Counted from the first letter of the stretch, positions 1 to 11,325 are shown. The stretch is DNA of 64,000 nucleotides from Holosporaceae bacterium (GCA_031267235.1 JAIRZM010000001.1:1-64000); one strand, 5' to 3'. Notes: a model not told the origin generated them from the sequence alone. Numbers and translations: made by a program.

Positions 1-789
1 AAGGTTCCCAGGAAAATGATCGGATGGATGGAGGCTCTCATTATCAAGCGCTTGGAGTCGGATTGGAGTCCGGAGCAGATTTCGGGACGTCTCAAACTTG
101 AGGGAATTTGCGTCAGTCACGAGACAATATATAGATATGTCAGAGAGGACAGATTGGCGGGAGGCCTTCTCTATCAGCATTTGCGTCACGGCGGAAAGAA
201 ATATCGGAAACACGGAAGCAAAAGTGCCGGAGTCGGCTGCATTCCAAATCGCGTTGGTATTGAGGAGCGCCCGGCGATCGTCGACGAAAAATCTCGCATC
301 GGAGATTGGGAGGGCGATACGGTTGTAAGCACTCGAAGTCGAGCACATCTCGTGACGTTGACTGAGCGCTATTCGAAATTTTTATTTGTTAGAAAAATCG
401 GGAGGAAAACCAAGAAAAACACCAATCACGCCATCGTTAATTTATTGAAAAAACACAGAAAATTCGTCAAAACCATCACCTTCGATAATGGAACGGAATT
501 CGCCGGACATGCCGAAATGACCAAAAAATTAGGAGCGAAAATCTACTTCGCAAGGCCATATAAATCCTGCGACAGAGGGCTTAATGAACACACCAACGGA
601 TTGATCCGCCAATATCTGCCCAAAAAACGCGATTTCGCCGACGTCATGGATAAAAAAATTCGAGAGATTCAAAATTTATTAAACAATCGGCCAAGAAAAG
701 TGTTAAACTTCCGTACACCTCACGAGGTTTTCTTCGACAGGCGTGCTTCTTCTACCTGTGGTTTTAACCTTGATGCACTTCAGATTTGA
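1..789 (+). mobile_element. IS30-family transposase (5' end cut by window edge)
   Basis: ORF 16..789 has 'WSPEQISGRLKLEG...VSHETIYRYV' and a DDE core 'IGDWEGDTV...TFDNGTEFAGH...GLNEHTNGLIRQYLPK', typical of IS30 transposases. Confidence 0.93.
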
Positions 790-894
790 AATGGCGAAAA
801 TGGACGACAAAAGTCCGCAACTGGGGTATAATCTATTCGCAGTTGCTGATCCTTTTCGGCGATAGGCTGAACAAGGTGGCTGCATGAGTGATCT

Positions 895-1190
895 TGCGTT
901 TACACAAAATTATTTACAGTCTCCAACAGCCCTTCATCGATACCTATTCCAAAGTGACGGACGCAAAACTTTACACGGAAAAATCTGCCATTATGGCGGC
1001 AAACATGCTGAACAGTAGAGGCATTCCATTCTTTAATGAGCAGGAAATACCGCTCGCATTCTAGAGATCGCGGTACCGAATACTGTGGAAGTCTGGAAAA
1101 TCACGCTTTCAAGCTGTTTCTCCGCGCAAAAGGCGCCGATCACAGCAAAACTAATACCAAGCTCGCTACAAATTATCCAAATAGCCGCGG
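895..1190 (+). pseudogene. Degenerate IS481/IS3-like transposase (rve integrase core) fragment with frameshift
   Basis: One frame reads 'FIDTYSKVTDAKLYTEKSAIMAANMLNSRGIPFFNEQEIPL'; after a shift another reads 'DRGTEYCGSLENHAFKLFLRAKGADHSKTNTKL', the usual order of IS481-type integrase motifs. Confidence 0.75.
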
Positions 1191-1196
1191 TTTAGT

Positions 1197-2621
1197 CTAT
1201 ATCTCAATCTTGAAGTCTGTTTTATAGGATTCTTCAATTTCTGTAATTTGTTCTTTAATTTTTTCTATAATATCTCCATGCTTGTCCTCCTCACCGGCGA
1301 CTCTTGCTTGTACGCCTAAATCAACAAATAGTGCGTTTAGTTCTTCAATTTTTATGTGAAAATTTGCTATCTCCGTACTTATTTTCATCATAAACTCTGT
1401 GACCATTTTGCGGCCATACTCATTGGCAGCAGTCAACTCCGAGATCTTTTCTTTCAATTCTTCATATACTTTTGAATTCACTCTTCTTTTTCTGCCTCGT
1501 CCCATTCCGTAGTGCATATTTTTTCTTCCACGGTTGGACATATATTCATTGTTAAGTTTCTCGCCAATGTTATTAAGCTTAATCTTGAAGTTTAATTCAT
1601 AGGATTTTTTAATGATTTCAACTAGTTTATAGAATCTTTTAATGCTTTCAACTAGTGCAACAAACTTTGTGTTTTTTTCTGTTTGCTTGCTCAGCTCATA
1701 AGATAATGGGACTAGTTTTTGAATCTTTGCATAAAGGCTTTCAATTGCTGCGTTTATTTTCGCCACAAATTCTCTGACTCTTCTGCGGCCATCCTCATTG
1801 GCGGCAGTTAACTCCGAGAGGCGCTCATTCAGTTTTTCAGATTCTTCCGAATTTGCTTTTCCTTTCATGCCGCCTTTCATTTTCTCTCTCACGCTCTTAT
1901 TAATTTTATTAAAAGTTTGATTCATTTGAGGATTCGATTTGATCTTATTACTAAGCGGATGCAATGCCTTCACATATTCCTCTATTTTCTTGCCGCAACT
2001 TTCGAGCGATTCTTTTGCCTTAGTAAGTTCATAATCATAAGTAGAATAATTAAATTTTGACTTTGGAGGGTAATTAATGCGATTCTGGACGCATGCTTTC
2101 GCCGTTAAGAGATCTCCCATAACACCACGAGAGTCGAATTTTGTCAGTTGCGACATGTTTACATCGCTGGGCTCATCCGCCGTTAAGAGATCTCCCATAA
2201 CACCATGAGAGTCGAATTTTGTCAGTAGCAACATGTTCGCATCGCCGTTCTCATTCGCCGCTGGTTTGTACTTTTCTATTTCCTGGCTATAGATGCGCAA
2301 TTTTTCTTCATATTCCTTTATTTCTTGGATGCAATTTTCGATATACTTTAATGCTTTTCTCGAAGTGCCGTTAGTGTTAGAAAAATCAAATTTCTTTCCC
2401 GAGTAAGAATTGGGAAGAAGCAATTCTATCGCTTTAGAAAGGTTGTTCCTAATGCTAGGATAGTCGAATTTCATTCCAGAAGACAAACTATCCTTAACTT
2501 TTGCCCCGTGGACCGATCTATTTCTCCCGCGCGGAGACGAAAAACCTCCCCATGCAAATGCATCCAGAGATGCAAAGGCAATTGCGACGATTGCCGAAAT
2601 CTTAAGAATATTCTTTCCCAT
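1197..2621 (-). CDS. Secreted coiled-coil hypothetical protein with internal repeats
   Basis: 474-aa ORF; leader 'MGKNILKISAIVAIAFASLDAFA'; charged heptad-like body; 26-aa repeat 'TKFDSxGVMGDLLTA'. Confidence 0.7.
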   Translation of the reverse strand: MGKNILKISAIVAIAFASLDAFAWGGFSSPRGRNRSVHGAKVKDSLSSGMKFDYPSIRNNLSKAIELLLPNSYSGKKFDFSNTNGTSRKALKYIENCIQEIKEYEEKLRIYSQEIEKYKPAANENGDANMLLLTKFDSHGVMGDLLTADEPSDVNMSQLTKFDSRGVMGDLLTAKACVQNRINYPPKSKFNYSTYDYELTKAKESLESCGKKIEEYVKALHPLSNKIKSNPQMNQTFNKINKSVREKMKGGMKGKANSEESEKLNERLSELTAANEDGRRRVREFVAKINAAIESLYAKIQKLVPLSYELSKQTEKNTKFVALVESIKRFYKLVEIIKKSYELNFKIKLNNIGEKLNNEYMSNRGRKNMHYGMGRGRKRRVNSKVYEELKEKISELTAANEYGRKMVTEFMMKISTEIANFHIKIEELNALFVDLGVQARVAGEEDKHGDIIEKIKEQITEIEESYKTDFKIEI

Positions 2622-2791
2622 GACGCCCCCTATCTTTCGTTAATTTTTATACCTACCTTCAATACATGAAAACCATAAAATTGCTTTTAGATGGCTAATC
2701 CGATTGATCATGTTCGTTAATTGGGTTTTGCGATTTTTCATCCCTCGAGTTCGAGGAGCTCCAGAGGGCAAAAAATTATAAACGAACATGG

Positions 2792-3751
2792 TTATTGATC
2801 ATCGGTGGGAGCCTCAATCTCAACGATTTCTTTCTTGATTGTAGCTATAATAGATGTAATTTCACCCGATATATTTTCGCCAGAGAGTTGCCCAATATAT
2901 TGCTCCAACTTTTTAATTGATAGGTTAAGTCTTTCAACCTGCCTTCTGTGATCATCTTTAGTATGCTTCAGCACATTTTCAGCATGTTGTTTCTTTTTCG
3001 AATTGATTTCATGTTCGGTATTCAATTGCGAGTGTTCTTTTGTCAAGAGGTCGTGCTCTTTCTTGACTCTGTTATATGCTTTCTTATACCTGCAGAGGTT
3101 TTGTTTTTCTTTTTGCAAAGTAGCGTTTTCTTTTTTCAGTTCTTCTAGCTCTTCCACCATCGTCTTCGTTTGTTGATGCGCATCGTCTCTTCCAGCCTGC
3201 AATTCTTGCAGGTGTTTAGTATATACATCTATCCCTTCGCTATGTTCTCTGTCTTTTGCCTGGATGGTTTCTTGGTGTTTTTTTATAGCAGCCATCTGAC
3301 GCTCAACTATCTCAGCATTGAGATCCAAGTCACGCTTTACGCCATCGTGCGCTCTGAGCAGGGTTCTAACGTCGTTCTTCAGTGCATTTTTTTCTTTCTG
3401 GTGATCAAATTTGGCTTTCTTTAATTCAGCGGCCAATGAAGTATTAGCGTTTTTATGCTTATGCAAAGCGTTATCGAGGTCTTTTATTTTGTCAACGCTT
3501 TTTTCGAGCAAATCCTGAGCCTCAACAATGTTATCCTCAACGTTTTCGATGCTATCAGCAGTTCGCGTCGAATCTGTTTTTCCATTGTAATCCCTCAAGT
3601 TATCCAAGGGTACACCCGCGGCTCCATTGTTATTCATAGTTAAGGATGTATCCAGAGATGTGTCGTCATTGTCATTCATAGTTAAGGATGTATCCAGAGA
3701 TGCAAATGCAATTGCGACGAGCGCAGATACCTTAAGAACGTTTTTTTCCAT
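2792..3751 (-). CDS. Secreted coiled-coil hypothetical protein, leader paralogous to the 1197..2621 product
   Basis: 319-aa ORF; leader 'MEKNVLKVSALVAIAFASLD' nearly matches the neighbouring gene; long Lys/Glu-rich coiled coil. Confidence 0.7.
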   Translation of the reverse strand: MEKNVLKVSALVAIAFASLDTSLTMNDNDDTSLDTSLTMNNNGAAGVPLDNLRDYNGKTDSTRTADSIENVEDNIVEAQDLLEKSVDKIKDLDNALHKHKNANTSLAAELKKAKFDHQKEKNALKNDVRTLLRAHDGVKRDLDLNAEIVERQMAAIKKHQETIQAKDREHSEGIDVYTKHLQELQAGRDDAHQQTKTMVEELEELKKENATLQKEKQNLCRYKKAYNRVKKEHDLLTKEHSQLNTEHEINSKKKQHAENVLKHTKDDHRRQVERLNLSIKKLEQYIGQLSGENISGEITSIIATIKKEIVEIEAPTDDQ

Positions 3752-3925
3752 GATAGCTACTCCTTTTCATTATTTTGCGCCATTGCCAAATACTCCCAAT
3801 CATGACGCCGTATCTTGGGAGCACAGCGGCAAAAAACACCACAAATGCATTCTACAATAGAATAAAATTTTTGTCAAATATTTTGCTTTTTTTTATGACG
3901 CCACTAATGCTATTGGGAAATAAGA

Positions 3926-4876
3926 TTAGCGCTTTGGGGAAAAATTGCGTAGCGCGCGCTCCAGTTCCAACATATCAGTGGGAAGATTTGTTTCAAAATG
4001 CATTGATTTGCAAGATCTTGGATGTAAAAATTCTAGAAAATAAGCATGAAGAGCTTGTCGGGAAAACGCATTGATGCAATGGGAGATTTCTTGGGGAATA
4101 GCATAATTTTTTCTTCTATAGAGCGAGTCTCCAACTAGGGAGTGCCCCAAATGAGACATGTGGAGTCGAATTTGGTGGGTGCGTCCGGTTTTTAGTTCAC
4201 ACTCGATTTTGGAAGCTATTCCCGCAAACGTTTCTAAAGTTCTATATAGGGTTACCGCCGTTTTTCCATTTTCCCTGGAAACGCACATTTTGAGCCTATT
4301 GTTTCTATCTCGGGAAATCAAAGTTTCAATTTTCCCTTGGGAAAATCGCAAAATTGAGTAACAGAAACAGAGATATTTCCTACTAATGGAATGCGCTGCG
4401 AATTGCTTTGCCAGTTCGGCGTGGGTGAAATCATTTTTTGCCGCCACAAGTATTCCGCTGGTATCCTTGTCGAGGCGATGCACTATTCCGGGACGAAATT
4501 CATCGCTTCCGCTGGAAAGAGATGCTCCACAATGGTGAACTAATCCATTCACCAGCGTATGGGCATAATTTCCAGCGCCTGGATGCACCACAACTCCAGC
4601 AGGTTTATCGATAACCAACAGATCTTCATCCTCGTACAGAATTGAAAAAGCCACACTCGCATCCGGAATCAAGTCCGGCTTCCGGATTGCGGTATTTTCC
4701 TCCAAAGAGATTTTATCGCCAATTTTAGGACGATAATTAGAGTCCAGCAATTGTTTGCCGTTAACTTGAACGCATCCGGAAGATATTAGAAGTTGGATTC
4801 TGCTACGCGACATGCCGCCAATTTCAGAAGTTAGAAACTTATCGAGGCGATCTATGCTTGAATTTTCTGTAACCAA
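3926..4876 (-). CDS. rluD: RluD/RluC-family 23S rRNA pseudouridine synthase
   Basis: S4-like N-terminus and motif 'GIVHRLDKDTSGILVAAKN'. Confidence 0.92.
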   Translation of the reverse strand: MVTENSSIDRLDKFLTSEIGGMSRSRIQLLISSGCVQVNGKQLLDSNYRPKIGDKISLEENTAIRKPDLIPDASVAFSILYEDEDLLVIDKPAGVVVHPGAGNYAHTLVNGLVHHCGASLSSGSDEFRPGIVHRLDKDTSGILVAAKNDFTHAELAKQFAAHSISRKYLCFCYSILRFSQGKIETLISRDRNNRLKMCVSRENGKTAVTLYRTLETFAGIASKIECELKTGRTHQIRLHMSHLGHSLVGDSLYRRKNYAIPQEISHCINAFSRQALHAYFLEFLHPRSCKSMHFETNLPTDMLELERALRNFSPKR

Positions 4877-4881
4877 TAGTT

Positions 4882-6810
4882 CTAGGATGGTCTTTTCTCT
4901 TTCGTTGAACGAGACCTGCCGCGCCGAGGAGCGCTAATTTTTTCCATGTCTTCGAAAGTAGGCATTTTAGACTTTTTAGATCTGGCAATGACGGTGGTCT
5001 TCTTTTGTTTTTCAATTTTTTCGCCGCCCAGAATCTTTTTTATATCTTCGCCGCTCAGAGTTTCGTGCTCCAGTAGATTCTGCGCTAGTAATTCCAACTC
5101 TTGCCTATGATTTTTTAAGATTTTCTGTGCCCTGATGTAGGTTCTATCCATGATGGAGCGAATTTCTTCGTCTATTACCTGCGCAGTTATGTCGGAAATA
5201 TTTTTGCTGGTACCGGAGGAGTGTCCCAGGAACACCTCCTGAACGCCTTCGGCGTAAGACAAAAACCCTAGCCTATCGCTCATGCCCCACTCAACCACCA
5301 TTAGTCGCGCAATTTTTGTCGCCTGATCTATGTCGGACGAAGCTCCGGTGGTGATTTTTTCTCGACCAAAAATCATTTCCTCAGCTATTCTGCCGCCTGC
5401 CGCAACTGATAAATCCGCTTCCAGTTTTATCCGGGAGACTGAGATTCGATCTTTTTCGGGCAACCGCAGCACCATCCCCAACGCTCGACCACGCGGAATG
5501 ATGGTGGCCTTATGTATCGGATCCGACTCACTAATACCAAGGGCCACAATGGCGTGCCCCGCTTCGTGGTAGGCGGTCAATTTTCGTTCTTCTTCGCTCA
5601 TTACCATGGAACGACGTTCAGCGCCCATCATTACCTTATCCTTAGCTTCCTCTAGTTCATCCATCCCCACAACGCGCTTGCCACGTCTCGCTGCTAGAAG
5701 TGCTGCTTCGTTGACTAAATTTGCAAGATCTGCTCCGGAAAATCCAGGCGTGCCGCGGGCTATTACCATGGGATCAACGTCGACGGACAGAGGAACTTTT
5801 TTAAGGTGAACACGCAGAATCTTATCCCTTCCGTTTATGTCCGGAGCCGGAACAATCACCTGCCGATCAAACCTTCCTGGACGCAGCAGAGCTGGATCCA
5901 ATACGTCCGGCCTATTGGTAGCGGAAATGATTATGACGCCGTTATTCTCCTCAAATCCGTCCATTTCCACCAGAAGCTGATTGAGTGTTTGCTCTCGCTC
6001 ATCGTTTCCGCCTCCCAAACCAAAACCACGATGTCGTCCGACAGCATCGATTTCATCAATGAACACGATGCAGGGCGCATGTTTCTTTCCCTGCTCAAAC
6101 ATGTCGCGCACACGACTTGCGCCGACGCCTACAAACATCTCGACAAATTCTGATCCCGAGATACTAAAAAATGGAACGCCAGCCTCTCCGGCAATTGCTC
6201 TGGCCAACAGAGTTTTCCCGGTCCCCGGAGGTCCAACCAACAGCACACCCTTCGGTATTTTCCCACCCAACCTTATGAATTTGTTTGGATCCTTTAGAAA
6301 ATCCACTATCTCTTCCAACTCGCTTTTGGCTTCATCTATGCCGGCAACGTCGTTGAAGGTAACATTCCCAGCACGTTTATTTAGTAGCCTAGCTTTTGAC
6401 TTTCCGAACCCAAGGGCTTTATTTCCACCAGCTTGTATTTGGCGTAGCGCAAAAAACCAAATTCCCCCGAGGATCAGAAGAGGCAACCAACTGAGAAACA
6501 GATGGAATAGGGAGGAATGCTCGTCGCTGGGAATGGCGGAAATCTTTACATTTTTCGCCAGAAGGCGGTTGACCAACTCCGGATCCCGCGGATCATAGGT
6601 GGAGAATATCTTGCCGTCTAGCCTTGTGCCTTCAATGGTTAGGCCACGAATTACAACGGAGGATACCTTTCCGTCGTCCACATCGGATAAAAAGTCCGAA
6701 TAGGAAATGCCGGGAACATTTTCCTTCGAAGTATTGAAAGCATGGAATAGAATCAGTAAAAAACATCCGACTGCTATCCAGATCGTAAGATTCTTGTAAT
6801 TTTTTTTCAT
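4882..6810 (-). CDS. ftsH: ATP-dependent zinc metalloprotease FtsH
   Basis: '[23 protein letters not shown]', 'HEAGHAIV' and SRH '[20 protein letters not shown]'. Confidence 0.98.
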   Translation of the reverse strand: MKKNYKNLTIWIAVGCFLLILFHAFNTSKENVPGISYSDFLSDVDDGKVSSVVIRGLTIEGTRLDGKIFSTYDPRDPELVNRLLAKNVKISAIPSDEHSSLFHLFLSWLPLLILGGIWFFALRQIQAGGNKALGFGKSKARLLNKRAGNVTFNDVAGIDEAKSELEEIVDFLKDPNKFIRLGGKIPKGVLLVGPPGTGKTLLARAIAGEAGVPFFSISGSEFVEMFVGVGASRVRDMFEQGKKHAPCIVFIDEIDAVGRHRGFGLGGGNDEREQTLNQLLVEMDGFEENNGVIIISATNRPDVLDPALLRPGRFDRQVIVPAPDINGRDKILRVHLKKVPLSVDVDPMVIARGTPGFSGADLANLVNEAALLAARRGKRVVGMDELEEAKDKVMMGAERRSMVMSEEERKLTAYHEAGHAIVALGISESDPIHKATIIPRGRALGMVLRLPEKDRISVSRIKLEADLSVAAGGRIAEEMIFGREKITTGASSDIDQATKIARLMVVEWGMSDRLGFLSYAEGVQEVFLGHSSGTSKNISDITAQVIDEEIRSIMDRTYIRAQKILKNHRQELELLAQNLLEHETLSGEDIKKILGGEKIEKQKKTTVIARSKKSKMPTFEDMEKISAPRRGRSRSTKEKRPS

Positions 6811-6829
6811 CTCTTCTCTCCGGGAAAGA

Positions 6830-7978
6830 TCACTGAAATATATCGAACAGATTCATATTATTAACAAAAACAACACCCTCAGACGATGATCCACCATCAT
6901 TGCCGCGTCCCATTCTATGACTTTGCAGCCGGTAAGGCAATATTTTTCCAGAATTTCTATTCTCCAGGAACACAAAAATCTCCTCTTTCCCGACTTTTAG
7001 CAAACATTTTCCTAGGGTATTTATTTTTCCATCTAGAATTTGAGAAAGAAGTTCCGTATTCAGCGAGGGCGCATACTTTTTTTCTCCCACATTCCAAATT
7101 ATTCTCCTTAGAATTTCCATTTGGACCGCTTTTTCTTCCGCTAAAAATTGGCGCAGCTGAATGGCGCTGCCGCGCTGAGAAAACTCGCAGAATGCCCTCA
7201 GGCAAGCTACGGCTTTCGTTTCAACATCATGACGCGTTTTTCCCAGGAGCATTATCTCCTTGGAAAGCTCGGATGTTCTCTCTATATCGTAGGAGGCGAT
7301 CTTTTTTCGCCATAGGACACGCTGAAATCTTTCATCATCGTTCATGGGATCATTTTTCCAGATAATCCCTTTGCTGCATAGAAAGTTTTTGAGATAGTCT
7401 CGCGTAAAATATAACAGTGGTCGCAGCAGCTTCACATCGTTCGTCAATGAGCGAATTCTACTAATTCCGGCTAATCCAATTCCTGAACTTCCGCGACTTT
7501 TTCGGATGGCGAACGTTTCCAATTGATCGTTCCAGGTGTGGCCTGTCAATACAATACCAATGGATTCCCTAGCACAAAACTCTAAAATCAATTGATATCT
7601 AGCTTCTCGTGCTGAATTTTCAAGTTTACCATGATTGATTTTATCGTTTTCGGAATTCCAAATCAAAATTTCATGCTTTATGTGTTTAGATTCGCAGAAA
7701 GCTCGCACAAACATAGCTTCCGCTAGCGATTCTTCTCTTAATTGGTGATCTATGGTGACGCAGAACACTTCGACTTCATTTTTCTGTGCCCAATTATAAA
7801 GAAGAAACAGCAAGGCCATGCTATCGGATCCTCCGGAAACTGCCACGCAAAATTTCCTAGGCCTCACTGCCGCACAATAGTATTTTTGGTAAAAATCCAA
7901 CAACTCATTCAGATTTTGGGCAAAAAAATTATAGGCAGATGGCTCGCTTACAAATTCGGAAACAATTCTACAGAGCAT
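6830..7978 (-). CDS. tilS: tRNA(Ile)-lysidine synthetase
   Basis: PP-loop '[15 protein letters not shown]', '[11 protein letters not shown]'; adjacent to ftsH. Confidence 0.92.
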   Translation of the reverse strand: MLCRIVSEFVSEPSAYNFFAQNLNELLDFYQKYYCAAVRPRKFCVAVSGGSDSMALLFLLYNWAQKNEVEVFCVTIDHQLREESLAEAMFVRAFCESKHIKHEILIWNSENDKINHGKLENSAREARYQLILEFCARESIGIVLTGHTWNDQLETFAIRKSRGSSGIGLAGISRIRSLTNDVKLLRPLLYFTRDYLKNFLCSKGIIWKNDPMNDDERFQRVLWRKKIASYDIERTSELSKEIMLLGKTRHDVETKAVACLRAFCEFSQRGSAIQLRQFLAEEKAVQMEILRRIIWNVGEKKYAPSLNTELLSQILDGKINTLGKCLLKVGKEEIFVFLENRNSGKILPYRLQSHRMGRGNDGGSSSEGVVFVNNMNLFDIFQ

Positions 7979-8594
7979 TCTTGGCAGTTTTTAGCTCCAG
8001 AGACGCCTTCTTAGAAAATTCTCCCGGATACTCATCGATTATTTTTTTTAGGGTGGACTTATATTTATCCATTTCATTCAACCGCTTGAAACATAGAGCT
8101 AGCTTATACAACGCAGCGGCAGACTTCGAGCCGTTAGGATTGGTTTTATAACTTCTCATATATTCAAGAGCTGCATTTTCATAATCTTTTTCTAGAAAGA
8201 AGCTTTTCCCAATATAGTACATCATCATTCCGCAGTAGATATTTCCGGATTTTTTTGAGATGAAGGCATTTAGCAATGCGCGCGCTTCGGAGAAATTTCC
8301 TTCTTCAATTAACTTTTTTGACATTTTCACAACTTCTTCCGGAGATTTTTTCGCGACAAGATCTGCTGCTGCTTTGGCGGCAACTTCCTCTTTGTCCCTC
8401 TGCGATTGCGTGTTTTCCAGAGCGGAGAGCTTCCCTTCCATTTCGTCGATTTTCTTTTCCAGTACCTCCACTCTTCCGGTTAGTATTCTGTTAGACTCTG
8501 AAAGCTCTTCCACCGAAGAATCGCTTGCCGCTGATCTGGCGAATAATGCACAAACAAGCGCGACGCCAAGTATTTTTTTCATAATAGACACCAT
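7968..8594 (-). CDS. cpoB: Tol-Pal-associated periplasmic TPR protein
   Basis: Signal peptide, coiled coil, C-terminal TPRs 'YYIGKSFFLEKDYENAALEYMRSYKTNPNGSKSAAALYKLALCF'; cpoB-tilS-ftsH order. Confidence 0.8.
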   Translation of the reverse strand: MVSIMKKILGVALVCALFARSAASDSSVEELSESNRILTGRVEVLEKKIDEMEGKLSALENTQSQRDKEEVAAKAAADLVAKKSPEEVVKMSKKLIEEGNFSEARALLNAFISKKSGNIYCGMMMYYIGKSFFLEKDYENAALEYMRSYKTNPNGSKSAAALYKLALCFKRLNEMDKYKSTLKKIIDEYPGEFSKKASLELKTAKNAL

Positions 8595-8633
8595 TTTCCC
8601 ATAAACATGGACGAATTTATCATACTTTTAGGC

Positions 8634-9485
8634 CTAATAACAACATGCTAGCTTCAATGTGTTGTGCATCAAATAAGCCACCGTCATGGGGCCGACTCCG
8701 TTGGGAACTTGCGTTATGGCTCCTGCAATTTCTGATACACTGTCGAAATCCACATCTCCGACGATTTTTTTCGCGCCATTTTTCTCAATTCTGTTAACGC
8801 CAACGTCAATAACCGTAGCTCCAGGCTTTACAAAATCTCGCTCCACAAAACAAGGCTTGCCAATGGCGCTAATCAAAATATCCGCAGTTCGGCATATGCA
8901 TGCCAAATCTTGGGAATAAGAGTGGAGAGACGTTACGGTGCAATTGGCATTCAGTAATAATTGCGAAAGTGGACGACCGACGATGGAGGATCTACCGATA
9001 ATCACCGAGTGTAATCCGGCAAGCCGATCGTGCACAGTACGCAAAAGATGCAGCACGCCAAGAGGAGTACAGGGAACCACACCCGGTTCTCCAGAAAATA
9101 ACCTTCCCTGATTAAGAGTGGTGAGTCCATCAACGTCCTTATCTGGATGAATTAGATTTACTAGCTCTCGAAATCTAATATTTTTCGGCAATGGCGACTG
9201 GAGCAATATAGCATGGACGCCTTTGTCAGTATTTATTTTTTTTATTAAATCAGCGAGCTTGCTTTCCTTTACGTCGTTGGCAAAACGATAAACATTCGAG
9301 GAAATTCCAACTAATTCCGAGAGTTTTTTCTTTTTTGCTATATATACTTCGCTGGCCGGATCATCGCTGGCATTAATCAAGGCAATGCAGGGAGTAGTTC
9401 CGGTTGCTTTTATTTCCAGAACCCTCTCTTTTATTTGCCCACAAAACTCGTCGGCGATTTTTCGACCATTGATTATTTTTGCCAT
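8634..9485 (-). CDS. folD: Bifunctional methylene-THF dehydrogenase/cyclohydrolase
   Basis: 'HAILLQSPLPKNI', 'VIIGRSSIVGRPLSQLLLNANCTVT', 'GGVGPMTVA'-like C-terminus. Confidence 0.96.
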   Translation of the reverse strand: MAKIINGRKIADEFCGQIKERVLEIKATGTTPCIALINASDDPASEVYIAKKKKLSELVGISSNVYRFANDVKESKLADLIKKINTDKGVHAILLQSPLPKNIRFRELVNLIHPDKDVDGLTTLNQGRLFSGEPGVVPCTPLGVLHLLRTVHDRLAGLHSVIIGRSSIVGRPLSQLLLNANCTVTSLHSYSQDLACICRTADILISAIGKPCFVERDFVKPGATVIDVGVNRIEKNGAKKIVGDVDFDSVSEIAGAITQVPNGVGPMTVAYLMHNTLKLACCY

Positions 9486-9508
9486 TCAGCCAGCGCCTTT
9501 CGTGAAAC

Positions 9509-9811
9509 TTAATAGAATTTCAGGAGAATGCGATTTATCACGTTCTCACAAAGAGTCAATAATAAAATGAGCACCACCGGAGAAATATCCAACATCCCAA
9601 TGCTGATGGGCATTCGCCTTCTTATGGGGGCAAGCATGAATCCAGACAACCGAGAGACCGTATCTATCACCGCATAAACGAATTTATTGTTGATGTTGAA
9701 AATATCTGCCGCTATAAGCCAGCTCAACAAAACATCCGCAACTGTAATCACAATTGCCATTCCAATTACAGCCTTTGCCAAAAGCAATGTCGGCACCAGG
9801 AAGATGTCCAT
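9509..9811 (-). CDS. YggT family membrane protein
   Basis: Two hydrophobic segments; 'LSGFMLAPIRRRMPISIGMLDISPVVLILLL'. Confidence 0.82.
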   Translation of the reverse strand: MDIFLVPTLLLAKAVIGMAIVITVADVLLSWLIAADIFNINNKFVYAVIDTVSRLSGFMLAPIRRRMPISIGMLDISPVVLILLLTLCENVINRILLKFY

Positions 9812-10084
9812 TTAAATCTCCATCTCTACGGGTTCTACACTTACCACGCCATTCTTATCAGAGGATATTTGATTTATTCTTAATTGCACAGACTCCAGTA
9901 TTTTATCGCAGCGTTTTCTCAACATGGTTCCACGCTCATACAAATCCACAGAAACCTTCAGAGAAGATTTGCCCTCTTCCAGGATTTTTACTATCTCCTC
10001 CAGCTCCCGAAGAGCATCTTCAAATTCCATTTTATCGATATCGCCAAAACCACAGGACAATGTCATGTTATTTTCTTCCTCCAA
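9812..10084 (-). CDS. xseB: Exodeoxyribonuclease VII small subunit
   Basis: 'FEDALRELEEIVKILEEGKSSLKVSVDLYERG'. Confidence 0.9.
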   Translation of the reverse strand: MEEENNMTLSCGFGDIDKMEFEDALRELEEIVKILEEGKSSLKVSVDLYERGTMLRKRCDKILESVQLRINQISSDKNGVVSVEPVEMEI

Positions 10085-10122
10085 CTATGTTATAAAATAC
10101 ACGCATACTAGGCTATTAAACA

Positions 10123-11325
10123 ATGGGCAGTGATAAAAAAAAAGATTCAGTTAATTTAATCTTGGAAGAAGAATTGCTTTTCGTTTTGGATTTAATTGAA
10201 AAAAATGGACATGAAGCGCGTGTTGTTGGAGGGGCAGTTCGTGATTTTCTTGGGAGAATGAATATTACAGACATTGATATTGCAACCACTGCCACTCCAG
10301 AAGAGATCATTAATATTTTTCAAAAAAATGGAATTTTTGTCACTCCCATCGGAATTGAGCATGGAACGGTTTTAATTTCCCATGGAAGCAAATCCTACGA
10401 AATAACTACTTTACGCAAAGATGTTCAAACATTCGGGCGTAGAGCAATAGTTGAGTTTACAAAATCATTTGAGGTGGATTCATGCCGCCGCGATTTCAGC
10501 ATTAATGCTCTATATATGGATAAAAACGGAAAAATTTTTGATTATCATGACGGCATAAATGACCTAAAGGCGAGAAACATTAGATTCGTCGGCAATCCAA
10601 ATACAAGAATCACCGAAGATTATCTCAGAATTCTCAGATATTTTCGCTTTCTCGCTTCCCACGGAGACTATAAATGCAATTCTGACTATCTTGCTCTAAT
10701 GAACGCGCAAAAGTCCAATCTTAGTCTGCTTTCCAGTGAGAGAATTCTGGGAGAGCTACTGAGAACTTTCGCGATTTCTGACGCCTACAAAATTGTTCCA
10801 CCAATGTTGGAAATTTTAAATGAGTTATTTGATTTGAAACTTGATCCGCTTGAAATCTGCCAAAAGCTAGACATATATTTAACCTTGTCTGCCGAAGAGC
10901 GCATTGGATTTTTCCTAAAATTTTCTCGACTTTCCCTATCTAAATTATTTAGGAGGTATAATCTTCCGAAAAATATTAGGGAAATTATTCAACTGCCGGA
11001 GACCGGTTTGTCCGAGATATTTCTCGTCCTGAAGCGCATAAAAAAAACCTCTAGAAAATTTTATGCAAAATATGTGGTTGTGAAATCGTACGCGGAAGGT
11101 CTTCTCAATGAGATGGAAGCTAAAATCGTACTGAAGGATCTGCTGGATTTTTGCGAATCCGAATATGCTGACTTTAATCTAAGGGCGGAGCATCTGCGAA
11201 GCCATGAGCTGTCGGATCAGGATTTGAAACGCGTTATGATGGCAACCAAAAAATTTTGGTTAACATCATCGCGCATCTCCGTTGCCGAATGCAAAGATTA
11301 CGCAATTAGCTACATCAAAAATTGA
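10123..11325 (+). CDS. tRNA nucleotidyltransferase / poly(A) polymerase family (class II)
   Basis: 'ARVVGGAVRDFLGRMNITDIDIATTATPEEI', 'RRDFSINAL', 'ITEDYLRILRYFRF'. Confidence 0.93.
   Translation: MGSDKKKDSVNLILEEELLFVLDLIEKNGHEARVVGGAVRDFLGRMNITDIDIATTATPEEIINIFQKNGIFVTPIGIEHGTVLISHGSKSYEITTLRKDVQTFGRRAIVEFTKSFEVDSCRRDFSINALYMDKNGKIFDYHDGINDLKARNIRFVGNPNTRITEDYLRILRYFRFLASHGDYKCNSDYLALMNAQKSNLSLLSSERILGELLRTFAISDAYKIVPPMLEILNELFDLKLDPLEICQKLDIYLTLSAEERIGFFLKFSRLSLSKLFRRYNLPKNIREIIQLPETGLSEIFLVLKRIKKTSRKFYAKYVVVKSYAEGLLNEMEAKIVLKDLLDFCESEYADFNLRAEHLRSHELSDQDLKRVMMATKKFWLTSSRISVAECKDYAISYIKN

Noticed and set aside
4158-6598. Plus-strand ORFs opposite rluD and ftsH (e.g. 5330..5572, 5806..6153, 5981..6598)
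   Set aside because: Antisense shadows of strongly conserved genes with no domain-like sequence or RBS.
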